A DNA stretch of 64,000 bases from Epiperipatus broadwayi (lineage: Eukaryota > Onychophora > Udeonychophora > Euonychophora > Peripatidae). The stretch lies in NCBI GenBank assembly GCA_028023455.1, contig JAQFVV010006336.1, forward strand, positions 2,310,224 to 2,374,223. The letters run 5' to 3'. Made by a program: the position numbers and the translations under genes. The notes under the pieces are model-generated. The model was not told the origin of the DNA. It was given only the letters and a program-made list of their open reading frames with translations, and did no database searches. Below are positions 41,746-53,054 of this stretch, in pieces; within the stretch, counting starts at the first letter, position 1, and every line of letters begins with the position of its first letter.

Positions 41746-44410
41746 TCTGGAATTATTATTTTTTGGTGTTTATGATTCAGATTATTAAACTATCAAATTG
41801 AATGTTGAAAATATAAGAAATGGCAGGCTAGAAAAATTATATATATGTCCCATTTTTTTTTGCTGACCATCTGGAGGAAGCTGCACATCATAGAGGAAAG
41901 AAAAGATGTTGTGTCTAAAATAATATTCTACACCTTTCAACTGACCAGAGAAATAAGATGTTTTTAATAGAAGGAAGAAAGCATTCACCTGCATTCAAAG
42001 AAGATGAATTAATCTACTGATAAATATTAATCATCAAGTCCAATTAATTGTTCCAGCAACTGATTTTAAACTCAAGAAAATTTATAAATGTGAAAACAAC
42101 TGCTGTATTTCATCCACATGCTTGACAGGAAGAGAAGAAAAATTAATATAATGATTTCCAAATTATCCACTAAAGCAAATAACCTCAATAGAGTCATCAT
42201 CATCAAATAGTTATACACCTCAAGAAAGAGATTGTTCCCACGTAAAACGAAAATGGTAGCTGCAGAAATATAGACATTATACAAGACAAGTTTGAACCCT
42301 TGGAAATTCGCCACAAACAAAAAATCGGTAATATGACTTTTTATATCTATTTTCTTTATGATATCAGAGTCTTAATAAACATTTTAGCAATAATAAGTGG
42401 TATATTTTATTTAAAGAACTTTTAAAGACTATTCAGATCGATTAAAAACAAGAATGTCTTACTAATAATAACTTTGAGCTTCATAAATTATCTTGAATGT
42501 ATCAAAATTATTTGTTTATTAATTTTACAGTTATGAAAAATATTAATGTGTAAAACAATTTTTTTTAATGGTATTATGATTTTAGTTTTAACTAATATAT
42601 TATTATTATTTTGGTTTTTAATAATATTTTGTTATTATGGGATAAAACACTTATTATTTTGGTTTTTAATAATATTTTGTTATTATGGGATAAAACACGC
42701 ACATACATAATAATATTTTTATATGTGTATAATTGAGAGTGAATGTGAAATAATGAGTAGTATTAGAATATTAGATTATTTTGTTTCAAGTTAAGTATAG
42801 CATTTCAGAGGTAGAAGAGGGGGAGAAAATAATTTAAAACTCTTTTCTAAAACTTGCTCTTTCAATTCTACTAACATTTTTTTTTACATTCTATTTACAT
42901 GTTAGATTTTTAAAGTATGTGTGCTAATGAGCAGATAATATATTTTTTTTCTTGAAATACTTTTCTCATGGAGTGAAAATCATGGTCAATGTGATATCCA
43001 ACTTAATACAATATACATTTGAAGGGAAAGGGGGAAGAACTTGAAATTAATCTGAGGATTGTTATTGTACCGGTCGAAATCCACCACCACCGCAAGTCAA
43101 ATCGGATTCAAACTCAGCTTAACCAAAACTGAATTCAAACCCAACTCAACAGCTCAGATAGCAGAAATCGACGGCACAGTGCTATGCGCCAAGAACTAGT
43201 TCAACGGTTGGTGAGGACTAGAGACCCTTGCACTGACACGAATATCTAATAATTAATTACTTTGAATACTTTTTAAATCAAATCATATGTATGTTCGGGT
43301 TGCCAACACAGATAGCGGGTATGAACATTTAAATAATTATAAAAAGAATGATGAACTAAGAAACCAAGTATGTTAGAAATATTTAATAATAATAATAATT
43401 TGTTTTGTTCAATAAAATATAGATTGCATTAGTTACCTCTAGTCTTTAAAAGAATTTATAAATATAATAAGAGTGGCGGTCCTTATCATATGCCAACAAG
43501 TATTACACAACATGGGATTCTATGTCTATGCCCCCAACGAGAAATATAAAGGCAGATAAAGGTATTCATTAAGAACGGAAATGATTGTTCTAATTTTATT
43601 ACGGTGGAATGTGAGATTTATTTTCACATTCGGAAATCTATTCATGAAGAGCAAAACGTATTTTAAGGCATAACTTTAATCTTGATTTGAAAACTGATTT
43701 AAACTAAATATATTTGAGAATTGGTTCGACTTTAATTTAAATCACTTCACGAATTACGAGCACGGAGCGGGTTTTACCGGAACAAAGATGCAATGGTACT
43801 GACGAATTACAAGGCAGAGAGTAAAATTGAAAGATGATCGCTAGTCGATGATCGAAGTCCTATGGCGGCTTGCATTTGGCAAGTCTTACGCCCTTTGACT
43901 AATGAATCGGAAAGGAAGTACTTTCTTCCTCGAGAAATTTAAATAAGAGAATATGATCACCGACCAGCCTAACGGAGCGGAAGATGGCCCTACGTCAGCA
44001 ACATTTGATGATGATGACTTGATAGTCATCGTTGAAAAATAAAACCCATGTAGAATGCTCTACGTGATGACTTGACCAATTAATTAAAGTCAAACGAGCT
44101 TTTATCGAACTATTTTAAAACATTTATAAACTATATTAATTATGCCCTAATATCGTGCCCTTCCTGAATATTAATTTAAAATAACAAAAGTGGAATTAAA
44201 ATACATTTAACCCTTTATCGACCCTTTTTGGCAATAAAAACATTTAAGGTTATATTCGAATAAATATATATTAGTAGAACAAGAAATCAATATTTTAACA
44301 TTACGTGAGTATATAAACACTTGTAACTTAGGAGCTGGGGACATAGGTGAAAAATGGAGCTAATAGTTTATTATTAGCCAATTATAAAAATAATAAACAT
44401 GTAATATTTT

Positions 44411-44538
44411 CTTTCGACTCGATGATTAATAGAACTTTCAAATTTAGTTCTAATGGGCGAGAATTACTATTTGAAATTAATATTATAATATTTGCATGAG
44501 GCAAATAGAACAGAGGAGCTCATCGAGTTGAAAGATTA
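44411..44538. repeat. Inverted repeat inside the 2.6-kb insertion
   Basis: TCTTTCGACTCGATGA pairs with TCATCGAGTTGAAAGA, about 90 bases apart. It could form a hairpin in RNA. No function is assigned. Confidence 0.5.
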
Positions 44539-44887
44539 TTGGCATATAATTTTTAAATAGCATTAATAAATCACACGATAAATACATATATATATATATA
44601 ATATGTTAAACGAACCGCCAGGTAAGAAAAGAAAAAGTTTAAAGACTAGAGATTGAAAGAATTACAATATAAATTTATAGTAGCATTTTATAAAGATTTT
44701 TACATTAAATAATAAAGAGCTCTTAAATAGGAGGAGTATAAAATAAAGTTCGAACTGGCCAGAAAGTTTAACGTTCATATTACCATTCCGTGCTTGTCCT
44801 TAAGTTACTCCTCCAAGTTGTTGAAACGTAGGCATCATTGGTTAACTACTGGAGTAGTATTTTAGTAGCTTTCATTATTTTAGCAGA

Positions 44888-45043
44888 ATGATCGATCCGG
44901 AAAACGGTTCAGCAGCTCCAGTGAAGATTCCTCGGGACTTTAGGAACCGTAGCCAGATCCCTGATGTTCTAGCCCTCTATCATGATGAAATACAATTTTT
45001 ATACACACAGAGTTCACTGCACTACTCTACAACCAAAAACTAG
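44888..45043 (+). CDS. Short ORF downstream of the putative promoter
   Basis: A 51-codon frame starting MIDPENGSAAPVKIPRDF, with a balanced composition in its first 30 residues unlike random AT-rich ORFs. It begins about 150 bp downstream of a TATA-like box. Just after its stop, a pyrimidine-rich run ends in CAG at 45063, which looks like a splice acceptor. It could be the first exon of a spliced element product, a captured host exon, or chance. I do not recognise the sequence and assign no function. Confidence 0.2.
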   Translation: MIDPENGSAAPVKIPRDFRNRSQIPDVLALYHDEIQFLYTQSSLHYSTTKN

Positions 45044-46323
45044 TCTTTTTCTTTTCTTTTCAGGGCTATATATCTACTGTTCACTGATGCCTCCGGCTAG
45101 CGCTCATTTTCTTATCAATCTGGTTTTTTTTTTTATAATTAGTTGTTTTCAGAAACATTCCTTCGATAAGGCTTTCAAACTAATTTTTGAATTCCTTTCC
45201 TAATTAGAAAATGAATTCTTAAAGTCTGAAATGATTTTAATTAAAAATTGAATTCTTATCTTTTTTTTATTAATAAAACTTTACTGTTGTTTTTGAGAAT
45301 TTGAAAGCCTTTGGAAGGAATGTAGCTTTTAATCGCAAAACTTTACAAATTATTTAAAAGTAAAAAAAACAAGTATTCCCGACGCAATGAAACTTTCGAA
45401 CAATTATATACATTTAATATTTACAAATATATATACGCACAATCCACGCAATTTAATATATATAAATTCATGAATATTTTATCATGAATTTATTTAGAGA
45501 ATTGATCCAATTTAAACTAAACTAATTAATTTTACTACGTATTTGAAACAAGTTATTCATTATGGAAATTAGCGTGGATTGAACGTATAAAGCCCCATTG
45601 CATCGGAAATTTAAGGTTAGTATTAGGGTAAATAACATGAAGCTAGGATCGAACTCAGATCCGACTGCTTCATTATATAATCAATTATTATCATTATTAT
45701 TATTCATGTCAATTTTCATGTTTATCTAGAAATTTTTATGTATATGTTAGAAATGCAGTAATAAATATTAGTTTGTTTTATTAAACGAGGCATATATATT
45801 TCATTAAGTGTAGTCTTTGTTAAGTGTGATTATTCATCATCAATGGTTGAATATTAGTTATTTAAGATATAAGTAAATATGCTAAAATTAAGCAATAATT
45901 ATGAATTTCTTTATAAAAATTAGTTTTATGTTTAGGCTTAGTCCTAGAGCTGTAGTTGAAACCCTTATCATTATTGTTATTATTATCATCATCATCATCG
46001 TCATCAACGTTTTAATTAATGAGCTGTTTAACTGTTTAAAGGCCATAAATAAATATTGATTTTATAATATTTAGTGATCTCTTAGGATTATTATCACCAC
46101 ATCCTGTCATCTATTTCATGCAAGGATGAGTGAATTACCATCCTAAATTAGTTATATATAATCTGAGCTAGTAAACTTATAAAAATATTGAAACACATTT
46201 GTTAGGTTAAGATACTCCACTTTGGTTTATAGATGTTTTACTTTTACCTAAATATTAGTGCATATAGTGATATGGCTCAAAAAGCAAAATCTCCCATTTT
46301 ATTAGAAATAAAGTACCAAGAAG

Positions 46324-46406
46324 AGATTCAAACCCGGTACATGTGAAAGGTTATCAGATATAACCGTGTCTAGATTCAGATAATCTAGTGGCGCCCTGCT
46401 AGACCA
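46324..46406 (-). other. tRNA-like relic in the 5' LTR
   Basis: On the minus strand GGTCTAGCAGGGC resembles a pol III A box and CCGGGTTTGAATC a B box about 60 bases later. Between them lie two self-complementary hairpins (CTAGATT-loop-AATCTAG and GTTAT-loop-ATAAC), as in a tRNA with a long variable arm. No acceptor stem pairs, so it is a tRNA-derived relic rather than a tRNA gene. The 3' LTR carries the same sequence at 52729-52810. Confidence 0.4.
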
Positions 46407-46619
46407 AATTCACTTAGTATTTGTTTAAACATGCACTTAACATCAAACCAAGAAATGAAAGTGGATAAAACCTACTGTCTGTATACCTGAGTTATAATAC
46501 TTGTTATTAATAATTTGCTTATAATTATGGATGTTTGTATATTGAAAAATATTATGATCATTCTATGGACTACTCAGATATGGTAACTTCTTTTGATCCA
46601 TCATTAATTTTTGTTACAA

Positions 46620-46638
46620 TGGACACCCAACTGGGGCC
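46620..46638 (+). promoter_or_regulatory. Primer-binding site of the 12.3-kb element
   Basis: TGGACACCCAACTGGGGC begins two bases after the LTR end and starts with TGG, the complement of the universal tRNA CCA end. The primer tRNA cannot be named from sequence alone. Confidence 0.7.
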
Positions 46639-47923
46639 TGATATTTTGCCATATACCTGAAAAAGGGAGTCTATAGAATGATAGGAGATGTGTGGTTAAA
46701 AATAGAGAAATTTTTCAGTAAAAATTTTTTTTTGTCTTACATAATTTTCTTGGCTAAACAGTCTTACTTTAGATGATGATGTTTAATATGATTTAATTAT
46801 TCATTGATGATGATAAAATGAGTACAGCCATAAAACAGCTTGGTTTTGTTTTATAAATTTTGAAAATAAAGATGAATATCACAACTTAAGACAAAGGTGA
46901 AATAAATAATAGAATTTTTTTTTGGAACATTAAAATGATTTATTGCCAGATAGGATAGGCACAGTAATAGTGATGAATTATGGAATAGTAGTCTCATGTG
47001 TGTTTGGGGAGTTCATTTTGTAAAAAGTCTATGATTTTAGAGGTTTGATTGGATGGTTGATCGTTGGAATTTGGTTGGTTAGATTGCAGTTTTGATGATG
47101 GGTGGAGAGTTTTGTCATTGCCTTGAGAATGCTGTGTATTTCGTGTAACTTATGAATAATCAAACCCATTCACTGCTCCAACCCAATTTATATGTTATCT
47201 TTATTTTATCATGAAGCAGTTTAACAGCAGACCTGCCATGATACCAGCCTATAAGTCTCCAAGACAGAGAGCACGGCATAGTTTTCCAATCAAGTTTATA
47301 TGCTATTCTTATGTTATCATGAAACAGTTAACAGTAGTTCTGCCATGATGTCAGCCTATAAGTCTCCAAGACAGAGAGCAAGGCTTAGTTTTCAGTAACC
47401 TATAATAAGCAGGGCATTCCTTGATACTTGCCACATAAGACTCCAAGAGAGAGAGCAAGGCATTGTTTATCTACTTTAGCTCCTAAGACTTAAAATACAT
47501 CTTTTATTGCAACAGAGTTTGCTTCATTCAATCAAGGGTTGTGGTAGTTAATAGTGATCGAATTGGGATGATCTTCTGAGTGCTCGAGATGCATTGTGTG
47601 ATTATAGTGTTGTGACTGAATTCTTTCATTTATCTCAAGATTGTGAACTGCTAGTCATTCTGTGGACTGTCAATATCTGTCGGATTTCTGGGAGAATGGA
47701 TGAAGGTATAATTTGGGTTATTACAGACAGACATGCACTATATAGATTATTGTTGTGTAGTTCACTAAATAAGGATATTAAAATTTTTTTTGTTGTATTT
47801 GTAATGCATAATAAGGTGAAAATCAAATCAGTCAGTTGGTCAGAATAGGTGTCAGACAGGGAGAAGATGTGTAGATTTTTGATGGTCAGGGAAGTACAGA
47901 TGGGATATATATAGTTTTATAAC
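46639..47923 (+). other. Untranslated leader of the 12.3-kb element with tandem repeats
   Basis: Between the PBS and the first ORF lies about 1.3 kb without convincing coding. At 47167-47470 three imperfect repeats of about 110 bp (the last shortened) each carry GCCATGAT, AAGTCTCCAAGACAGAGAGC and GGCATAGTTTT-like blocks. Repeated leader modules may act in RNA packaging or dimerisation, which is inference. An 84-codon ORF at 47594-47848 is motif-free and I do not count it as a gene. Confidence 0.6.
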
Positions 47924-48721
47924 ATGAGTGAACTAAATTATAGTATGGAAGAGGTTATGGAAGAGGAGGGTGTCCCAATCCCAGGGATCAGTGATCATTG
48001 TTATCCTGAAGAAGAGGATAGGGAAATTGCCTTTAAAAAAGCTCAAGAAAAAGAGGAAATAGAGGAAAATGTCTCTAAAGTCAGTAGCAATAATAAGGCA
48101 TCAAGTACAGAAATGGTAGATGAGGAGCCAGAAGTGGGCCAGGCTCAGATAACAAAGATGGCACCACCAGACATGGACATGATAATGCAGATGCTCAGAA
48201 GTATAAGAAAAGATAGTAAGCAAGGGATGGTAAATCTAGAACAAAAGATGGAGAAAAATATAGAAAGTCTAAGAGAAGATAGTAAGCAAAGGATGGTAAA
48301 TCTAGAACAAAAGATAGAGAAAAATATAGAAAGTCTAAGAGAAGATAGTAAGCAAAATGTAGAAAGTCTAAGAGAAGATAGTAAGAAAAGTATGGAAAAT
48401 CTAGGACAAAGGATATGTCAATCCATAGAGAGCATAATAGAAGGTAGTCAAAGCTCACTAGTGTTAAAAGATAATCTAGATTGTCAGACTACTGATAATA
48501 GAGAAAGGAGTGAGAGATTAGAGAAAGAAATAGGTAAATCCGCTAAAACACTGATAGAGGATAAGTTCCAAGAAGTGGAAAGGCCGATAGTAGCCATAAA
48601 ACCTAATATCTCAGTAAAAGGAATACATGAGGTAATGGACAGAGAGCAGATGGGGATAGATCATGAAGTGAAAAGAAGGAAAAGAGAGTTGGAGGAAAAA
48701 CTACATACACAGATAAGGTGA
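47924..48721 (+). CDS. Coiled-coil gag-like protein with 22/11-residue repeats
   Basis: A 265-residue ORF and the longest in the window. Residues 1-85 are acidic and probably disordered (EEVMEEEG, EEEDREIAF). Residues 93-169 consist of exact-length repeats of 22, 22, 11 and 22 residues, each opening with S-[IL]-R-[KE]-D-S-K-[QK], so the underlying unit is an 11-residue hendecad typical of a long right-handed coiled coil. The C-terminus is highly charged (KRRKRELEEKL). The start ATG at 47924 is the first in frame after the leader. No capsid 'WW' signature or zinc knuckle is visible, so calling it gag rests on position (first ORF after the PBS) and on similar coiled-coil starts of gypsy gags such as that at 31116. 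It probably oligomerises and may form or join the particle, which is inference. It ends in TGA at 48719-48721, overlapping the next frame. Confidence 0.7.
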   Translation: MSELNYSMEEVMEEEGVPIPGISDHCYPEEEDREIAFKKAQEKEEIEENVSKVSSNNKASSTEMVDEEPEVGQAQITKMAPPDMDMIMQMLRSIRKDSKQGMVNLEQKMEKNIESLREDSKQRMVNLEQKIEKNIESLREDSKQNVESLREDSKKSMENLGQRICQSIESIIEGSQSSLVLKDNLDCQTTDNRERSERLEKEIGKSAKTLIEDKFQEVERPIVAIKPNISVKGIHEVMDREQMGIDHEVKRRKRELEEKLHTQIR

Positions 48722-49485
48722 TTGAGTTAAGAGAGGCAACAGGGGAAATGAAACCAAATATTTTAGAAAGAGAACAAAAGTTTCAACAGTCTGTAGTTCT
48801 CAATCTAGTAACAAACCAGCATGTGTGGTTTCAAAAATCTGTCTTCTTAAATAGATTGGAGATACCTTATATATGGTATAGGGAGGCAATCTCTCTGAAA
48901 AATGTAAATGTCCAAATCTCTCTGAAAATTTCAACTGCTCTGGAAAAATTAAAAATAAGTTATATCTGGTACAGAGAGGCAATCTCTCTGAAAAATGTAA
49001 ATGTCCAGTGTGTATCAGACAGAGAATCAATCTCTCTGAAAAATTTAAATGCTTTGTTAAATTTAGATGTGCCTTATATTTGGTACAAAAAGTCAACCTT
49101 TTTAGAGAGTTTAAAAATAAATTATACATGGCACAGAGAATCAATCTCTCTGGAAGATGTAAGGATAAATGATATCTGGTATAGAAAGCCAACCTCTCTG
49201 GAAAACTTCAAAGTGCCTTATATATGGTACAGGGAGTCAATCTTTCTGGAAAGTTTAAAAATAAAGTATGTATGGTATAGAGAGTCAATCTCTCTGAAAA
49301 ACTTCAAGGCATATTACATATGGTACCAAGAGTCCATATTTCTAAGTGGGGTCTGTAATAGGAGGTTATATAAAATAAATCCTCCGGATATGTTTTATAA
49401 ATATCCAGTCAAGAGGAAAAATGGAAATATTAAAAAGGGACTGGATGTACAGGAGCATTTTTATGCAGAACACAATAGGATTTGA
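48667..49485 (+). CDS. Novel ORF of 16-residue tandem repeats
   Basis: This frame opens after a stop at 48664 and overlaps the end of the upstream ORF in the -1 frame. It has no ATG near its start (the first near-cognate codon is GTG at 48718), so translation would need -1 frameshifting, reinitiation, or a lost base. From 48820 to 49350 it encodes about ten copies, some partial, of a unit of the form YIWYRESISLKNLKIP, with invariant-looking Trp and hydrophobic spacing. The remaining 44 residues are basic and unrelated (NPPDMFYKYPVKRKNG). Units differ mostly at codon third positions (TAT/TAC, ATA/ATC/ATT, AGG/AGA, GAG/GAA, CTG/TTA/CTA), which argues that this frame was translated and selected. 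No known family is recognised. The opposite strand is also open here (49192-48800), a by-product of the 48-bp period. Confidence 0.55.
   Translation, partial: SEKKEKRVGGKTTYTDKVIELREATGEMKPNILEREQKFQQSVVLNLVTNQHVWFQKSVFLNRLEIPYIWYREAISLKNVNVQISLKISTALEKLKISYIWYREAISLKNVNVQCVSDRESISLKNLNALLNLDVPYIWYKKSTFLESLKINYTWHRESISLEDVRINDIWYRKPTSLENFKVPYIWYRESIFLESLKIKYVWYRESISLKNFKAYYIWYQESIFLSGVCNRRLYKINPPDMFYKYPVKRKNGNIKKGLDVQEHFYAEHNRI
48820..49350 (+). repeat. 48-bp coding minisatellite
   Basis: Units such as TATATATGGTATAGGGAG..., repeating every 48 bp with one 45-bp unit and one 18-bp partial insertion. The period is a multiple of three, so the reading frame survives gain or loss of units. Confidence 0.85.
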
Positions 49486-49784
49486 AAAGTAAAAGCCATT
49501 CCAAATTACCAAGAAAATAGGAGAGAATGCATTTATGCTTGCTGCTCTTGATGGGAATAAGGGAACCTATAATGCTAGGAGTTTGATCCCTTATCCTTCA
49601 GCAGAGTAGCTTGGCAAAGATCTCCAAATAAATTATTTTAAGTTTTCTAATGAAAAATATATTTACCAGTAGTTAGAAAAATTTTTTTTATATTATTATT
49701 AGTGTGTTTATTATTATTAGGGTATTTTATTAGTTAGGATTTTTTTTAAATATAGTTAAAACAAAAGTGCTGATGATTTTATCC
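49486..49784 (+). other. 3' untranslated part of the internal region
   Basis: No coding sequence. AT-rich with an A/T run before the polypurine tract. Confidence 0.5.
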
Positions 49785-49798
49785 GAAGGGGGAGAAAG
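49785..49798 (+). promoter_or_regulatory. Polypurine tract
   Basis: GAAGGGGGAGAAAG ends one base before the TGTGCC start of the 3' LTR, the position from which plus-strand DNA synthesis is primed in LTR retrotransposons. Confidence 0.85.
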
Positions 49799-49799
49799 T

Positions 49800-52700
49800 T
49801 GTGCCATTACAATTTAGTCACTAGCTAAATTTATAGTAATGTGCATGTAGAAAAGGTAAACCAAAAATCATCATCACATTTTTATATAATCATAAATGAA
49901 GCTGTAGGGCATCCAAGTTCAAACCCTACAAGGTCCAGTTCTAAAAGCTTTAGATAGAAAGAGAGTGGGTCAACAATTATATGCTTTATTTGTTTGTGTG
50001 TTGATAGAAAGGTAATACACACATTTAAACTATTTAATATTTAAATTTTCTGTTAAAAGGCAAAGTTATAATGCATACATATAGGCAATGTATGTGTAAG
50101 CTATTTAATTGTTTTATATTTCAAATATTAAACATTTTAACTTTCTTTAAAACTAACCTATGCTTGATCAATTTTAATGTCTTATTCTATGCTTCTATTT
50201 TGCTTTTCTATAATTGTAATTGGGATTTAAAAGTTACAGATTTAATTAAATAATTGGGTTATAATTACTAAGCTAGCAATTATATTATTTAATGTTAGTT
50301 TATGAATGATTTGAAAGAATGAAGGATGTGTGTACATTACCTACAGAAATTTACATTTACTAAATATTGAAAGAAAAGGAAGGATTAATTCTGTCAAATT
50401 ATTTTCTTTGTACAATATTTTGTTAAAAGAGAAAATCGGTTTAATCAGATATTTATCTTTGTAGCAATTTTTTTTTTGATTGTTTTTCACTTTGGGAGCT
50501 TATAATGGGTGAGAGCTCTAATTTTGAAATTGTCTTATCTTAAGATCTAAAGAAGGAAGCTCAAAGATTGGAAATGTTACCTAAATGTAAAAAAAGAAAG
50601 GAAATAAGGATTAAGTCTATTTTTTTTAAACAAAAGTGTCTGGAAAAAGGATTAAACTTTTCAGTTGAAAAATAATTTAGTTGAAAATAAATTAGAGATC
50701 TAATTAAAACAAATTTGTCCAAAAATAGCAAGTGACGCTATCTCTGATTGGTTAAGTTAGCTAAAAATTGGATATAAAAAGTGTCTGGAAATTATTATTT
50801 TTTGGTTTTTATGATTCAGATTATTAAAGTATCAAATTGAATGTTGAAAATATAAGAAATGGTGGGCTAGAAAAATTATATGTATGTCCCATTTTTTTTG
50901 CTGACCATCTGGAGGAAGCTGCACATCATAGAGGAAAGAAAAGATGTTGTGTCTAAAATAATATTCTACACCTTTCAACTGACCAGAGAAATAAGATGTT
51001 TTTAATAGAAGAAAGAAAGCATTCACCTGCATTTAAAGAAGATGAATTAATCTACTGATAAATATTAATCATCAAGTCCAATCAATTGTTCCAGCAACTG
51101 ATTTTAAACTCAAGAAAATTTATAAATGTAAAAACAACTGCTGTATTTCATCCACATGCTTGACAGGAAGAGAAGAAAAATTAATATAATGATTTCCAAA
51201 TTATCCACTAAAGCAAATAACCTCAATAGAGTCATCATCATCAAATAGTTATACACCTCAAGAAAGAGATTGTTCCCACGTAAAACGGAAATGGTAGCTG
51301 CAGAAATATAGACATTATACAAGACAAGTTTGAACCCTTGGAAATTCGCCACAAACAAAAGATCGGTAATATGACTTTTTATATCTATTTTCTTTATGAT
51401 ATCAGAGTCTTAATAAACATTTTAGCAATAATAAGTGGTATATTTTATTTAAAGAACTTTTAAAGACTGTTCAGATCGATTAAAAACAAGAATGTCTTAC
51501 TAATAATAACTTTGAGCTTCATAAATTATCTTGAATGTATCAAAATTATTTGTTTATTAATTTTACAGTTATGAAAAATATTAATGTGTTAAACAATTTT
51601 TTTTAATGGTATTATGATTTTAGTTTTAACTAATATATTATTATTATTTTAGTTTTTAATAATATTTTGTTATTATGGGATAAAACACGCACATATATAA
51701 TAATATTTTTATATGTGTATAATTGCGAGTGAATGTGAAATAATGAGTAGTATTAGAATATTAGATTATTTTGTTTCAAGTTAAGTATAGCATTTCAGAG
51801 GTAGAAGAGGGGGGAGAAAATAATTTAAAACTCTTTTCTAAAACTTGCTCTTTCAATTCTACTAACATTTTTTTTTACATTCTATTTACATGTTAGATTT
51901 TTAAAGTATGTGTGCTAATGAGCAGATAATATTTTTTTTTTCTTGAAATACTTTTTTCATGGAGTGAAAATCATGGTCAATGTGACATCCAACTTAATAC
52001 AATATACATTTGAAGGGAAAGGGGGAAGAACTTGAAATTAATCTGAGGATTGTTATATAATCAATTATTATCATTATTATTATTCATGTCAATTTTCATA
52101 TTTATCTAGAAATTTTTATGTATATGTTAGAAATGTAGTAATAAATATTAGTTTGTTTTATTAAACGAGGCGTATATATTTCATTAAGTGTAGTCTTTGT
52201 TAAGTGTGATTATTCATCATCAATGGTTGAATATTAGTTATTTAGGATATAAGTAAATATGCTAAAATTAAGCAATAATTATGAATTTCTTTATAAAAAT
52301 TAGTTTTATGTTTAGGCTTAGTCCTAGAGCTGTAGTTGAAACCCTTGTCATTATTGTTATTATTATCATCATCATCATCGTCATCAACATTTTAATTAAT
52401 GAGCTGTTTAACTGTTTAAAGGCCATAAATAAATATTGATTTTATAATATTTAGTGATCTCTTAGGATTATTATCACCACATCCCATCATCTATTTCATG
52501 CAAGGATGAGTGAATTGCCATCCTAAATTAGTTATATATAATCTGAGCTAGTAAACTTATAAAAATATTGAAACACATTTGTTAGGTTAAGATCTGAGAA
52601 ATGATTTATGTCTAGTATACTCCACTTTGGTTTATAGATGTTTTACTTTTACCTAAATATTAGTGCATATAGTGATATGGCTCAAAAAGCAAAATCTCCC

Positions 52701-53054
52701 ATTTTATTAGAAATAAAGTACCAAGAAGGGATTCAAACCCGGTACATGTGAAAGGTTATCAGATATAACCATGTCTAGATTCAGATAATCTAGTGGTGCC
52801 CTGCTAGACCATATTCACTTAGTATTTGTTTAAACATGCACTTAACATCAAACCAAGAAATGAAAGTGGATAAAACCTACTGTCTGTATACCTCAGTTAT
52901 AATACTTGTTATTAATAATTTTGCTTATAATTATTGAGATAGTGTTTACTTGAGAAATCCAAGTTATTTTAAATATTATGATCTTATATATTGTAGACAA
53001 CTCAGATATGGTAATAATATATATAATATCTTTTGAACTCCCTTTAATTATGTT

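Larger units (their letters stand above)
43066..45672. mobile_element. 2.6-kb TG...CA insertion in the 5' LTR (possible solo LTR)
   Basis: Comparison with the 3' LTR gives exact ends. The uninterrupted copy reads GGATTGTTATATAATC. Here TTAT (43062-43065) is followed by TGTACCGG..., and after ...GACTGCTTCA the LTR resumes with TTAT (45673-45676). The 2,607-bp insert therefore begins TG, ends CA and is flanked by a 4-bp duplication, all features of an LTR. No internal repeat of its ends was found, so it is either a long solo LTR or another element with integrase-type ends. It is somewhat richer in GC than the host LTR and has a TATA-like GAGTATAAAATAAAG near 44734. Confidence 0.85.
40765..46618 (+). 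repeat. 5' LTR of the 12.3-kb element, interrupted
   Basis: It starts TGTGCC and ends GTTACA and is collinear with the 3' LTR at 49800-53057 except for three differences. There is a 2.6-kb insertion at 43066. A tandem duplication of about 49 bp (ATAATATTTTGTTATTATGG unit) at about 42603-42698 is single in the 3' copy. A gap of about 25 bp near 46212 is filled in the 3' copy. The ORF at 41036-41218 also exists in the 3' LTR (50071-50253) simply because the LTRs are copies. Confidence 0.9.

Noticed and set aside
48820-49350. Tandem decayed CCHC zinc knuckles: another frame of the 48-bp units reads GNLSEKCKCP-like pieces
   Set aside because: The first cysteines and the histidine are missing from every unit, several units have stops in that frame, and variation between units is synonymous in the YIWYRES frame instead.
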